From: a bacterium
GTDB lineage: Bacteria; Patescibacteriota; Patescibacteriia; JAHIZJ01
DNA length: 33,341 bases
Assembly (NCBI GenBank): GCA_030699685.1
Contig: JAUYLJ010000019.1
Coordinates: forward strand, 1 to 33,341
Direction: 5' to 3'
Part shown: in pieces, positions 17,160 through 25,653 of the stretch
How the letters are laid out: every line of letters starts with the position of its first letter
Numbering within the stretch: the stretch's first letter is position 1
Program-made: the position numbers and the translations under genes
The notes under the pieces: generated by a model
What the model was told of the DNA's origin: nothing
What the model saw: the letters and a program-made list of their open reading frames with translations, nothing else
The model's database searches: none

Positions 17160-19595
17160 ATGCGCTCCCTGATCCGTCTGTTTCTCCTGGCCAGCCTCAT
17201 GCTGGCCTGTCTTCCGGCCTTGACGCTCGCCTCCGACGGCATCACCTACCAGGGTCATCTGACCCAGGATGGGGAAGTCCCGTCTGACGGCAACTACCTC
17301 TTCCACTTCGAGCTCTACGACGCTCTCGAGAACGGCTCCTCCCTCTGGAGCCAGGAGGATTCCCTTCTGGTCACCCAGGGAGTGGTCAACACCGTCTTCG
17401 AGAACTTCACGCCTGATTTCTTCACCCAGCATCCTGAGGTCTACCTGGCAGTCACCCTGAATGGTGATCTGCTTACTCCCCGCACCCGGCTTGAAGCCGT
17501 CCCCTATGCCTTTGAGGCTGGACATGCCGCCCTGGCTGATTCTTGCATCAACTGCGGAAACGGATCTGGCGAAGACGGATTCTGGTCGGCAACGGGAGAC
17601 GACATCCACAACACCAACACTGGCAGCGTGATCATCGACTCACCATCAGCCCAGCCCAAGCTTGAGCTCAAGGGAGATGGAGCGATACTGCGTCACACGA
17701 ATGAGGGGAACACCTTGTACGAGGTTGGCACGAATAACGGTCAGCCCCTCTTGCGGATGAACCGATCCGACGGTACCGCAGTCTTTCGTGTCGACGGTGA
17801 CAATGGTCGGGTCGGGATTGGTATCGACATACCCGCTTCTCCACTCCATGTTGTAGGTGATATCTACAGCCAGAGTGGAAGGGTCCGGGCAGAAGGCATG
17901 CCGATCGGAACGAACAAGCTTCAGTCATTCCGTGACGACGGATCAAGCAGTATCGGCACATGGACGGATCCGGCCAACCCTGCGTCCAAGTTCGCAGTAT
18001 TCAACGGTGACGACGGGCTGTATCTCACTACTGACTGGGGCGACAACAACCACTTTGTGGCTTACAGCAATATGGCCGGAGTGGGCCTGGGGGTTGACGC
18101 TGAGCTGAAGCCCGAAGTACCAGCCGTAACGCTTGCCCTCCGGCAGCCCAACACCGGTTTCCACTATGCAGGGAGCGGCACGATTGCCTACATGGCCAAT
18201 AGCGTGGAACGTCTTCGCTTCTCCAATAATGGAAACATGGGAGTTGGCACCACATCACCGGCCTATCCCTTGGACGTAAACGGCGTCATCCGGTCGTCCA
18301 GCGGCGGGTTCCGCTTTCCTGACGGCAGCATGCAAATCACGGCGGCCGGCTCGGGATTGTGGTCAGCGAATGGCGACAATATCTACTACAACAATGGGAA
18401 TGTAGGGATTGGAACCAGCAGTCCGGGCGCCAAACTTGCCATCAATTCCACCTGGCCACACCTCCGAGTCTCCAACGGATCCAGCCACTGGGAGATTGGT
18501 GACAACGTTGGGACCTTCTATTTCCGTGAGAGCGGGACGTCTTCTGGACAATTCCGCATTCGGCGCAATGACAATACTGACATGTTTGTTGTAGACGTCC
18601 CCAGCGCGAATGTGGGTATTGGAACCACGACTCCGTCCAGCAGGCTCTACGTTGCCGGAAGCTCCAGTAGCAATCCAGTTTTGAGAGTTGAGCAGAATTC
18701 CACCCATGAAGGAATTCTGGCAACATCCAACTCCGTGCAAACTGTGAAGGGCGCCGTCCATGGCAAAATCACTGCTACCTCTGGCGGTGGGAGTGGCGTG
18801 TTCGGCGAAACAGCAAGCCCGGGTGTAGAAGGTGGAGCAGCTGTTGGCGTGTACGGTTTGTGCACGCACAACGAAAAGTCCGTCGGTGGGGCAACGCTTG
18901 GTGTCCTTGGCCGTGTTGCAGGGTACCAAGAGCCAAACACCGGCACCTCGGTTCCCGTTGGCGTGTTCGGCGAAGCCACCCATACTACAGGTATTGCCTG
19001 GGGTATGGCTGGTGAAACCTATTCCACCAACAACCGCGCTTGCGGGGTAAAGGGCACTTTGCGCATAGCAAATTCTACCGGTCGTGCCGTATGGGGCGAT
19101 GCGTCGAACTCCTTCAACACTGGCTACGCCGGCTACTTCGACGGACGTGTGCATGTCACAGGCACCATCACTAAAGGTGGCGGCGCGTTCAAGATCGACC
19201 ACCCACTCGACCCGCAAAACAAGTACCTGTACCACTCTTTCGTGGAGTCGCCGGAAATGACCAACCTGTACAACGGGACGGCTACTCTGGACGCTGACGG
19301 CACCGCGTGGGTACAGATGCCTGAGTGGTTCGAGGCGCTCAACCGTGACTTCTCGTACCAGTTGACCGCTATCGGTCAGCCGGCGCCGTCGCTCTATGTG
19401 GCGGACGAGATCTCCGGTAATCGCTTCAAGATCGCGGGCGGCAACTCTGGCCAGCGCGTGAGTTGGCAGGTCACAGGCATCCGGCACGATCCGTACGCTG
19501 AAAAGTATCGGATCCCGCTGGAAGAAGACAAGCCAGGCCCGGAACGCGGGCAGTACTTGCACCCGGACGCATACAAAACGGCTGACTCTCGCTAG
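17160..19595 (+). CDS. Large secreted fibre-like protein with repeated (N/R)xGIGTxxPxxxLxV motifs
   Basis: SD aaggaaagg; signal peptide MRSLIRLFLLASLMLACLPALTLA; GITYQGHLTQDGEVPSDGNYLFHFELYDALENGSSLWSQ; four GIGT-type motifs; GVYG/GVLG/GVFGE block; C-terminal FKIDHPLDPQNKYLYHSFVESPEMTNLYNGTATLDADGTAWVQMPEWFEALNRDFSYQLTAIG. Confidence 0.85.
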   Translation: MRSLIRLFLLASLMLACLPALTLASDGITYQGHLTQDGEVPSDGNYLFHFELYDALENGSSLWSQEDSLLVTQGVVNTVFENFTPDFFTQHPEVYLAVTLNGDLLTPRTRLEAVPYAFEAGHAALADSCINCGNGSGEDGFWSATGDDIHNTNTGSVIIDSPSAQPKLELKGDGAILRHTNEGNTLYEVGTNNGQPLLRMNRSDGTAVFRVDGDNGRVGIGIDIPASPLHVVGDIYSQSGRVRAEGMPIGTNKLQSFRDDGSSSIGTWTDPANPASKFAVFNGDDGLYLTTDWGDNNHFVAYSNMAGVGLGVDAELKPEVPAVTLALRQPNTGFHYAGSGTIAYMANSVERLRFSNNGNMGVGTTSPAYPLDVNGVIRSSSGGFRFPDGSMQITAAGSGLWSANGDNIYYNNGNVGIGTSSPGAKLAINSTWPHLRVSNGSSHWEIGDNVGTFYFRESGTSSGQFRIRRNDNTDMFVVDVPSANVGIGTTTPSSRLYVAGSSSSNPVLRVEQNSTHEGILATSNSVQTVKGAVHGKITATSGGGSGVFGETASPGVEGGAAVGVYGLCTHNEKSVGGATLGVLGRVAGYQEPNTGTSVPVGVFGEATHTTGIAWGMAGETYSTNNRACGVKGTLRIANSTGRAVWGDASNSFNTGYAGYFDGRVHVTGTITKGGGAFKIDHPLDPQNKYLYHSFVESPEMTNLYNGTATLDADGTAWVQMPEWFEALNRDFSYQLTAIGQPAPSLYVADEISGNRFKIAGGNSGQRVSWQVTGIRHDPYAEKYRIPLEEDKPGPERGQYLHPDAYKTADSR

Positions 19596-19620
19596 CCTTT
19601 TCCTCACAACCGTTCTTTTC

Positions 19621-19647
19621 CCCCGACTCATCCGAGCCGGGGTTTTT
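19621..19647 (+). terminator. Rho-independent terminator after the secreted-protein cassette
   Basis: ccccgactc-atcc-gagccgggg stem (one A/C mismatch) followed by ttttt. Confidence 0.8.
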
Positions 19648-19649
19648 AT

Positions 19650-19677
19650 TTGACGCCAAAGGTGAATCTGCTAGTCT
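19650..19677 (+). promoter_or_regulatory. Promoter of the small ORF at 19716
   Basis: TTGACG (19650-19655), 16 nt, extended -10 TGcTAGTCT (hexamer 19672-19677). Confidence 0.5.
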
Positions 19678-19715
19678 GGAGATGGACCAGGACCGCGGCA
19701 ATGAAGGAGGATGAA

Positions 19716-19988
19716 ATGTCGCTAGCAATACAGAAATACCGCAAGTGGGTGGGGATGTCAGTACGGTTCCGGCGTTTGAATAAGCAGGGCAGGCGCATGA
19801 TTGAACTGGGGTTTCCTGATGGGATCATTCGCAATCTGACGCGAGGCACGGATCGGGCCGTGTTGTTCGAGATCGAGTTTGGTCCGGCCGGTTCGACCAG
19901 ACGCACGCTCTTTTACCGGCGAGCCTTCATCGTACATGATTCCTGCGGCCGCCGTGCGCCACCCCAGGCCACGACCGGCTCCGGATAA
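19716..19988 (+). CDS. Small uncharacterised protein
   Basis: ATG 5 nt after aaggagg (19704-19710); MSLAIQKYRKWVGMSVRFRRLNKQGRRMIELGFPDGIIRNLTRG...; flanked by two terminator-like hairpins. Confidence 0.65.
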   Translation: MSLAIQKYRKWVGMSVRFRRLNKQGRRMIELGFPDGIIRNLTRGTDRAVLFEIEFGPAGSTRRTLFYRRAFIVHDSCGRRAPPQATTGSG

Positions 19989-20010
19989 CGACTATTTCAC
20001 GGAATAGTCG
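19989..20010. terminator. Terminator-like hairpin between convergent genes
   Basis: cgactatt-tcacgg-aatagtcg perfect 8-bp stem followed by ctttattt. Confidence 0.6.
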
Positions 20011-20012
20011 CT

Positions 20013-20504
20013 TTATTTCTCCTGCGCGTAAAATAACTCTTCGACCTTTCTCAGATCATCGATTGGTTCGTTTTGATAACTTGCCTCGAGTAGCTCGCCT
20101 TCGCTTTTGGCCTCCATCACGATGTTCCAGAGTCCGACCTGATTGTTGTATTGGCAATCGGGGAAGAACAGGTGATGATGCCAGCTCTGGCCCGCGCCGT
20201 TCAGTGTTTTAGCTTTAGCCAGTATTTTATTCAGGGCGGGATTACTGACAGCCGCCGCCGAGCTTTGCGTGATTTCTTTGCCATGCAGCAGCTCGACCAG
20301 CTGTTTGCCGATAACAAAAGGCCGTTCATCAGTTAAACAGAAGAGAGTTTCGGTGGTATTAGTGTTTTCGAGCACCAGGCTGTGTTTGTCGTTGAGCTCG
20401 TTGAACAAACAATCGGGCGTAAACATATGGAAGTGCCATTTCTGGCCTTCTGATTCCCACGCCTTGGCCGCGGTGACGGCTTCTTGGAGAGTGATCTCTT
20501 TCAT
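20013..20504 (-). CDS. Uncharacterised protein with duplicated GQxWHxHxFxPDCxxN motif
   Basis: EGQKWHFHMFTPDCLFN and AGQSWHHHLFFPDCQYN in one 163-aa ORF, both followed by similar hydrophobic strands. Confidence 0.8.
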   Translation of the reverse strand: MKEITLQEAVTAAKAWESEGQKWHFHMFTPDCLFNELNDKHSLVLENTNTTETLFCLTDERPFVIGKQLVELLHGKEITQSSAAAVSNPALNKILAKAKTLNGAGQSWHHHLFFPDCQYNNQVGLWNIVMEAKSEGELLEASYQNEPIDDLRKVEELFYAQEK

Positions 20505-20642
20505 GGGCTTTGTTTACGGCTTGTGATTATTCTATAGGTATTGGGGAGGTTGTCAAATTTTCAGGAAATTTCACACCATGGGCTGTTGCGGCGGCATCGT
20601 GAGAGATAATATGGTCTTCAAAAAAAATTCAAACGCAAACAA

Positions 20643-20733
20643 AGGATATTGTTCGCGTATGTGGCGTAAAGGAAGTCGAGAAATAACACTATGTCAAACC
20701 ATCACAGTTCTCGACAAGCTCGAACAATATTCT
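20643..20733. ncRNA. Possible structured RNA or nested inverted repeat
   Basis: Outer 13-bp helix 20643-20655/20721-20733 (one G-U) and inner 8-bp helix gtcgagaa 20675-20682 / ttctcgac 20708-20715; no ORF. Confidence 0.35.
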
Positions 20734-20767
20734 GGAATGAGTTTTTAGATAACCTTATTGTACTATG

Positions 20768-20843
20768 TGGTGGGCGCAGAGGGACTCGAACCCCCAACCG
20801 TTGGCTTAAAAGGCCACTGCTCTACCGTTGAGCTATGCGCCCA
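20768..20843 (-). tRNA. tRNA-Lys (anticodon UUU), 3' CCA encoded
   Basis: Minus strand TGGGCGCATAGCTCAACGGTAGAGCAGTGGCCTTTTAAGCCAACGGTTGGGGGTTCGAGTCCCTCTGCGCCCACCA; 7-bp acceptor, TTCGAGTC T-arm, loop CTTTTAA. Confidence 0.95.
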
Positions 20844-20924
20844 GAGAAGTTCTGAATCGTCCATAGCGTATCAGTTTTATTAACTGAAATCAAGACGTAC
20901 CTATGAAAAACGGCTTTTTTTTTG

Positions 20925-20930
20925 TATAAT
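20925..20930 (+). promoter_or_regulatory. Perfect -10 box of the P-type ATPase gene, apparently leaderless
   Basis: TATAAT 20925-20930, ATG at 20940; the -35 region is poor. Confidence 0.45.
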
Positions 20931-20939
20931 AATCTGAGT

Positions 20940-23627
20940 ATGGCAACACACGCGTGGTACACACTTTCACAAACAACAGTATTTGAAACGCTGAAATCGC
21001 GCAAAACCGGCCTGACGAACAGGGAAGTGGCCGCGCGGCAGAAGCGCTATGGTTTCAACACGCTGCCGGAGGAGCGCCGCGCTTCGTGGTTTTTCGTATT
21101 GATCCGCCAGTTTAGAAACTGGCTCGTCTATATTCTTCTTTTTGCGGCTATTATCAGCCTGGCGTTGGGAGAGTTAGTGGACATGTGGGTGATTCTGGCG
21201 GCGGTGCTGATTAACATGGTGGTTGGCTTCATCCAGGAAAATCGGGCTATGCGGGCAATGGACAAGTTGCGCAAGGTGGTCAGTTTCCAGGCAATCGTAA
21301 CGCGCGACGGCGAGGAGCGTTCGATCGAGGTGAAAGACCTGGTGCCTGGCGATATTGTTTTACTGGAGCCCGGAGACAAGGTGCCGGCTGATTTGCGTAT
21401 TTTCGAAGAAAGTACTATGCGGGTAAACGAAGCCAAGCTGACGGGAGAATCCCGCCCGGTGGAAAAAGACATTGTCAGATTGAAATCCGATCTGATACTG
21501 GCTGACCAGGTGAATATGGCCTTCATGGGCACGGTCGTGGTGAGCGGTTCGGGTCGGGGGATCGTCTGTCAGACTGGCATCACCACTGAGCTTGGACAGA
21601 TCGCCCAGATGATCAAGGAAGCGAAAAAAGAACAAACCCCTCTTCAGGAGCGATTAGACAGGATGAGTAAAGCGCTTGGCGGAACTATTATTGGCCTGAG
21701 CGTCTTGATCATGATCTTCGGAATGCTGGCCGGTCACGAATTCGTGGAAATGTTCACCACTGCCGTGGCTATCGCGGTGGCGGCTATCCCTGAGGGTCTG
21801 GCCGTGGCAGTAACGGTGATCTTGGCAATCGGCATGCAGCGGATTCTCAAGCAAAAAGGTTTGGTGCGCAAGCTGGTGGCGGCCGAGACGCTGGGCTCGA
21901 CGACGGTGATTTGCACGGACAAGACTGGTACGCTGACGGAAGGGGAGATGCGCGTGGTCAGGGTGATTACCAACAACTCTGATTTTGACTTGAACGCCGA
22001 CAAATACAAAACCCACCTGCAAGAGATCGGCGAGCGTTCCAGCTATCTCATGGCGATGAAGATAGGCGTGTTGTGTAACGATGCCCATATTGAGAATGAA
22101 TACCGCGAGCTGGAGCATTGGAAGATATTCGGTAACCCCACGGAAAAAGCGCTGATACTGGCCGGCAGCCAAATCGGGCTGAACCGGTCGAATCTGGAAA
22201 AAGTGTCTCCGCGTCTAGCAACCATTCCGTTCAGCTCCGAGAAGAAATTTATGATGACACTCCATCAGGGACAGAAGAAGGGCAATGTTGTGTATTTGAA
22301 AGGCGCGCCGGAAAAGGTGCTGGGCATGTCCGGGCGGGTTGATTTGGACGGCCACATCGAGACGATGAATGAAGCCAAGCGGAAAAACATTATCAAGCGC
22401 GTAGAACACTTAAGTACCAAAGGATTGCGGATTATGGCCCTGGGATACAAGCCGGTAAATGGTGAAATGAAGAATCTTAAGCCCAGCCCGGAGCTCTATA
22501 GCGACTTTGTCTTTGTCGGACTGATCGGGATCAAGGATCCTCTACGCGCGGAAGCGAAAGACACGATCAAGTTATGCAAAAAAGCCGGCATCAAAATAGT
22601 CATGATTACCGGGGATCACAAATTGACGGCCCAGGCGATCGCCCAGGAGCTTGGACTGGAGGCCAAGACTGCCAACATCCTGGAAGGCAAAGACCTCGCG
22701 TCGATGAACCAGACCGATCTGCGCAAAAGGGTACGCGACATCACTGTCTATGCCAGGGTTTCACCCCGGGACAAACTTCGCATTATCGATGCCTGGCAAG
22801 CCGAAGGAGAAGTGGTGGCTATGACGGGGGATGGAGTCAATGACGCGCCGGCTTTACGCTCGGCTGATATTGGCGTAGCCGTGGGTTCGGGCACGGATAT
22901 TGCCAAAGAAACGGCCGACTTGATCATTCTGGATGATAATTTCCAAACGATCGTGGCCGCGGTTAAGCAGGGACGAGTGATTTTTGACAATATTAAGAAA
23001 GTGATTTTGTATTTGCTCTCCGATGGATTTTCCGAAGTGGTGGTGATTTCTATCGCGTTACTTTTCGGCCTGCCCCTCCCCTTAGTGGCGGCGCAAATTC
23101 TTTGGATCAATCTGGTGACTGACGGATTTCCAGACATTGCCCTGACGATGGAGCCTGAGGAGAGAGAGGTGATGGACGAAGCTCCATTGAAGCGCAACTC
23201 GCCAATCATCGACACGGAAATGAAATGGCTGATCGGCCTGGTAAGCTTGATCAGTGGATTTGCCGCTTTCGGACTCTTTTATTATTTCTGGAATTCAACC
23301 GGCGACGTGGAACTGGCGCGGACGATGGTATTCTCTCTGGTCGGAGTTGATTCGCTGGTCTATGTCTTCAGTTGCCGGTCTCTACGGCAGCCCATCTGGC
23401 GGAAAAACCCTTTCGTCAACCCCTATCTTCTGCTGGCAGTGGCCGCCGGCGGAGCCTTGCAATTTGCCGCCATCTACGCCCCGCCCCTTCAAAACATCCT
23501 GCGGACCGTGCCGCTCAACCTTGACCAATGGACGGCAATCGCCATAGCCATAGTCGTGGAAATAGCCGTGATTGAGACGGTGAAGTATGTGTTTATCCTC
23601 CGTAAACACCACGTGAAGGCGTCATAA
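20940..23627 (+). CDS. Cation-transporting P-type ATPase (P2A/Ca2+ type)
   Basis: TGES motif (KLTGESRPVEKD), AAIPEGLAVAVTVILA, VICTDKTGTLTEGEM, GDGVNDAPALRSADIGVAVGSGTDIAKETADLIILDDNF. Confidence 0.96.
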   Translation: MATHAWYTLSQTTVFETLKSRKTGLTNREVAARQKRYGFNTLPEERRASWFFVLIRQFRNWLVYILLFAAIISLALGELVDMWVILAAVLINMVVGFIQENRAMRAMDKLRKVVSFQAIVTRDGEERSIEVKDLVPGDIVLLEPGDKVPADLRIFEESTMRVNEAKLTGESRPVEKDIVRLKSDLILADQVNMAFMGTVVVSGSGRGIVCQTGITTELGQIAQMIKEAKKEQTPLQERLDRMSKALGGTIIGLSVLIMIFGMLAGHEFVEMFTTAVAIAVAAIPEGLAVAVTVILAIGMQRILKQKGLVRKLVAAETLGSTTVICTDKTGTLTEGEMRVVRVITNNSDFDLNADKYKTHLQEIGERSSYLMAMKIGVLCNDAHIENEYRELEHWKIFGNPTEKALILAGSQIGLNRSNLEKVSPRLATIPFSSEKKFMMTLHQGQKKGNVVYLKGAPEKVLGMSGRVDLDGHIETMNEAKRKNIIKRVEHLSTKGLRIMALGYKPVNGEMKNLKPSPELYSDFVFVGLIGIKDPLRAEAKDTIKLCKKAGIKIVMITGDHKLTAQAIAQELGLEAKTANILEGKDLASMNQTDLRKRVRDITVYARVSPRDKLRIIDAWQAEGEVVAMTGDGVNDAPALRSADIGVAVGSGTDIAKETADLIILDDNFQTIVAAVKQGRVIFDNIKKVILYLLSDGFSEVVVISIALLFGLPLPLVAAQILWINLVTDGFPDIALTMEPEEREVMDEAPLKRNSPIIDTEMKWLIGLVSLISGFAAFGLFYYFWNSTGDVELARTMVFSLVGVDSLVYVFSCRSLRQPIWRKNPFVNPYLLLAVAAGGALQFAAIYAPPLQNILRTVPLNLDQWTAIAIAIVVEIAVIETVKYVFILRKHHVKAS

Positions 23628-23642
23628 CTATTCGATACCACT

Positions 23643-24266
23643 ATGAAGAGCAATACTTTGGGTTTCTGGATGGCGATGGCCTCGCTGTTGATACTGTTAG
23701 GGATTGAACTCCTATATCACTATGACTCGTGGTCCCGACAGCTAGCTCTGTCGCTGACCAATGTGTTGGGAGGAGGCGGATTTGCCGTGCTTTGGAAAGT
23801 GCTGCGCCGCAAAGGCATTGAGCTGCACTGGTTGAGCGCGATTTTCATTGCTGCCGCGATTTGGTTTGACGCGATGGGCAATTTCCTTTTTCTCTACCGC
23901 GATTTGCTTTGGTGGGACCGCGTGTCGCATTTAGTTGGATCAATTGCACCCGCTTTTGTCATCAGCACGATCTTACTCCAGCTGCGCACTGCGGGCAGAA
24001 TCGTCTCTCCATCATGGTGGATGAATTTCTCGGCTTTGGCCAGCGCGATGCTATTGTCCGTGCTGTATGAAATCAGCGAGTATTTAGGAGATTTGTGGTT
24101 ACCTACCCATCGGGTAACGGATGTTTTTGACACCCCGGATGACCTGCTTTGGAATCTTATTGGGGCCGCTATCGGCATATTCGTTTCTCGTGTGATTTAC
24201 AGCCAAACGCATCGAAAAAATACTTTTGACAGAATCGGGAAAAATAGCTATAGTAAGAGTCTCTAA
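23643..24266 (+). CDS. Polytopic membrane protein, DUF2238/YjdF-like
   Basis: WWDRVSHLVGSIAPAF, SVLYEISEYLGD, DTPDDLLWNLIGAAIG. Confidence 0.65.
   Translation: MKSNTLGFWMAMASLLILLGIELLYHYDSWSRQLALSLTNVLGGGGFAVLWKVLRRKGIELHWLSAIFIAAAIWFDAMGNFLFLYRDLLWWDRVSHLVGSIAPAFVISTILLQLRTAGRIVSPSWWMNFSALASAMLLSVLYEISEYLGDLWLPTHRVTDVFDTPDDLLWNLIGAAIGIFVSRVIYSQTHRKNTFDRIGKNSYSKSL
24226..24254 (+). promoter_or_regulatory. Sigma70-like promoter of asnS, inside the upstream ORF
   Basis: TTGACA (24226-24231), 17 nt, TATAGT (24249-24254). Confidence 0.75.
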
Positions 24267-24276
24267 GAGACTTTTT
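24258..24276 (+). terminator. Terminator-like hairpin with the upstream stop codon as its loop
   Basis: agtctc-taa-gagact then tttt; TAA 24264-24266 is the stop of the preceding ORF. Confidence 0.5.
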
Positions 24277-24278
24277 GT

Positions 24279-25571
24279 ATGAAAAAAATTTCCGTTTCCG
24301 ACATCGCGCAGCATCTCGGTCAGGAAGTAGAGCTGAAAGGCTGGGCATTCAATCTTCGATCCTCCGGCAGTATCGTTTTTTTGCAATTTCGCGATGGCAC
24401 TGGCCGGATTCAGGGCGTGGTATCGAAGAAAGAAGTCGATGCCCCAAGCTGGGAACAGGCTGCTGACCTGACGATAGAAAGTTCGGTTGTATTAGTTGGT
24501 ACGCCGAAAGAAGAGGCGCGGTCGCCTTTCGGGTATGAACTGGATGTCAAAACTCTGACAGTGGTGCAGAAAGCGGAGGAATTTCCCATCGGGAAAAAGG
24601 AGCACGGGATCGAATTTCTGATGGATCACCGCCATTTATGGATCCGTTCTCCGCGACAAGTGGCAATCTTACGCGTCCGCGACGAAGTGGTTTGGCAGCT
24701 GCGGAAGTTTATGAAGGAAGAGGGCTTTGTCCTGACCGATTCGCCGATTCTCACGCCAACCTCTTGTGAGGGCACAACGACGCTTTTTGAAACCGAATAC
24801 TTCGATACTAAAGCCTATTTAGCCCAGTCGGGCCAGCTCTATATCGAAGCGACGGCCTCGGCGCTGGGGAAAGTCTATGATTTTGGTCCTACTTTCCGCG
24901 CGGAGAAGTCAAAAACCCGCCGTCATCTCACGGAGTTCTGGATGCTTGACGCGGAAGCCGCCTACGTGGAAAACGACGGAAATATGGACATCCAGGAAAA
25001 AATGATCGCCACGGTGGTTCAAAATGTGCTGACAGAATGTGCCGATGAGCTTGCCGTGATTGAGCGAGACGTGAAGCCTCTGCTTCAGGTTCAGTCGCCT
25101 TTCCCGCGCATTCGTTATGACGAGGCGGTGGAGAAGCTTAACGCGGCCGGCACGAAGATGGAGCTGGGAAGCGACTTTGGAGGCGATGAAGAAACGGTGT
25201 TGTCCAAGATGTACGACCGGCCGGTTTTTATCACGCACTATCCAAAAAGCGTCAAAGGATTCTATTTTCAACCGGAGGAGGGGAACCCCGAGCGGGTACT
25301 CAACAGCGATCTGATCGCGCCCGAGGGCTATGGCGAAATGATCGGCGGCTCCCAGAGAATTCACGACTTGAAACTGTTGGAAAAACGGATGAAGGAATTC
25401 AAACTGCCACGCAAGGATTTTGAATGGTATCTCGATCTCAGACGCTACGGTTCAGTACCGCATTCGGGGTTCGGTTTGGGACTGGAGAGGCTGGTAACGT
25501 GGATATGCGGATTGGAGCACGTCAGAGAGGCGATTCCGTTCCCGAGATTGATTAATCGAATAAGGCCGTAG
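24279..25571 (+). CDS. asnS: Asparaginyl-tRNA synthetase
   Basis: Class II motifs [70 protein letters not shown]. Confidence 0.9.
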   Translation: MKKISVSDIAQHLGQEVELKGWAFNLRSSGSIVFLQFRDGTGRIQGVVSKKEVDAPSWEQAADLTIESSVVLVGTPKEEARSPFGYELDVKTLTVVQKAEEFPIGKKEHGIEFLMDHRHLWIRSPRQVAILRVRDEVVWQLRKFMKEEGFVLTDSPILTPTSCEGTTTLFETEYFDTKAYLAQSGQLYIEATASALGKVYDFGPTFRAEKSKTRRHLTEFWMLDAEAAYVENDGNMDIQEKMIATVVQNVLTECADELAVIERDVKPLLQVQSPFPRIRYDEAVEKLNAAGTKMELGSDFGGDEETVLSKMYDRPVFITHYPKSVKGFYFQPEEGNPERVLNSDLIAPEGYGEMIGGSQRIHDLKLLEKRMKEFKLPRKDFEWYLDLRRYGSVPHSGFGLGLERLVTWICGLEHVREAIPFPRLINRIRP

Positions 25572-25573
25572 AG

Positions 25574-25627
25574 TTGTTAATTAGTTAATTCGTTGATTGG
25601 TTAATTAGCCAATTATCTAATTAACAA
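25574..25627. repeat. AT-rich inverted repeat (element C) between asnS and aspS
   Basis: ttgttaattag (25574-25584) pairs perfectly with ctaattaacaa (25617-25627); inner near-palindrome ggttaattagcc. Confidence 0.7.
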
Positions 25628-25653
25628 ATCAACTACCTACCGACACCAAGAAA

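Noticed and set aside
16573-19595. Prophage tail-fibre module
   Set aside because: Repeats resemble fibre stalks, but no other phage structural, lysis or integrase gene is present and both proteins have signal peptides.
18363-19631. 422-aa minus-strand ORF antisense to the fibre-like gene
   Set aside because: The plus strand has signal peptide, SD, repeated motifs and terminator; the antisense ORF has no recognisable domain and is a by-product of the biased codon usage.
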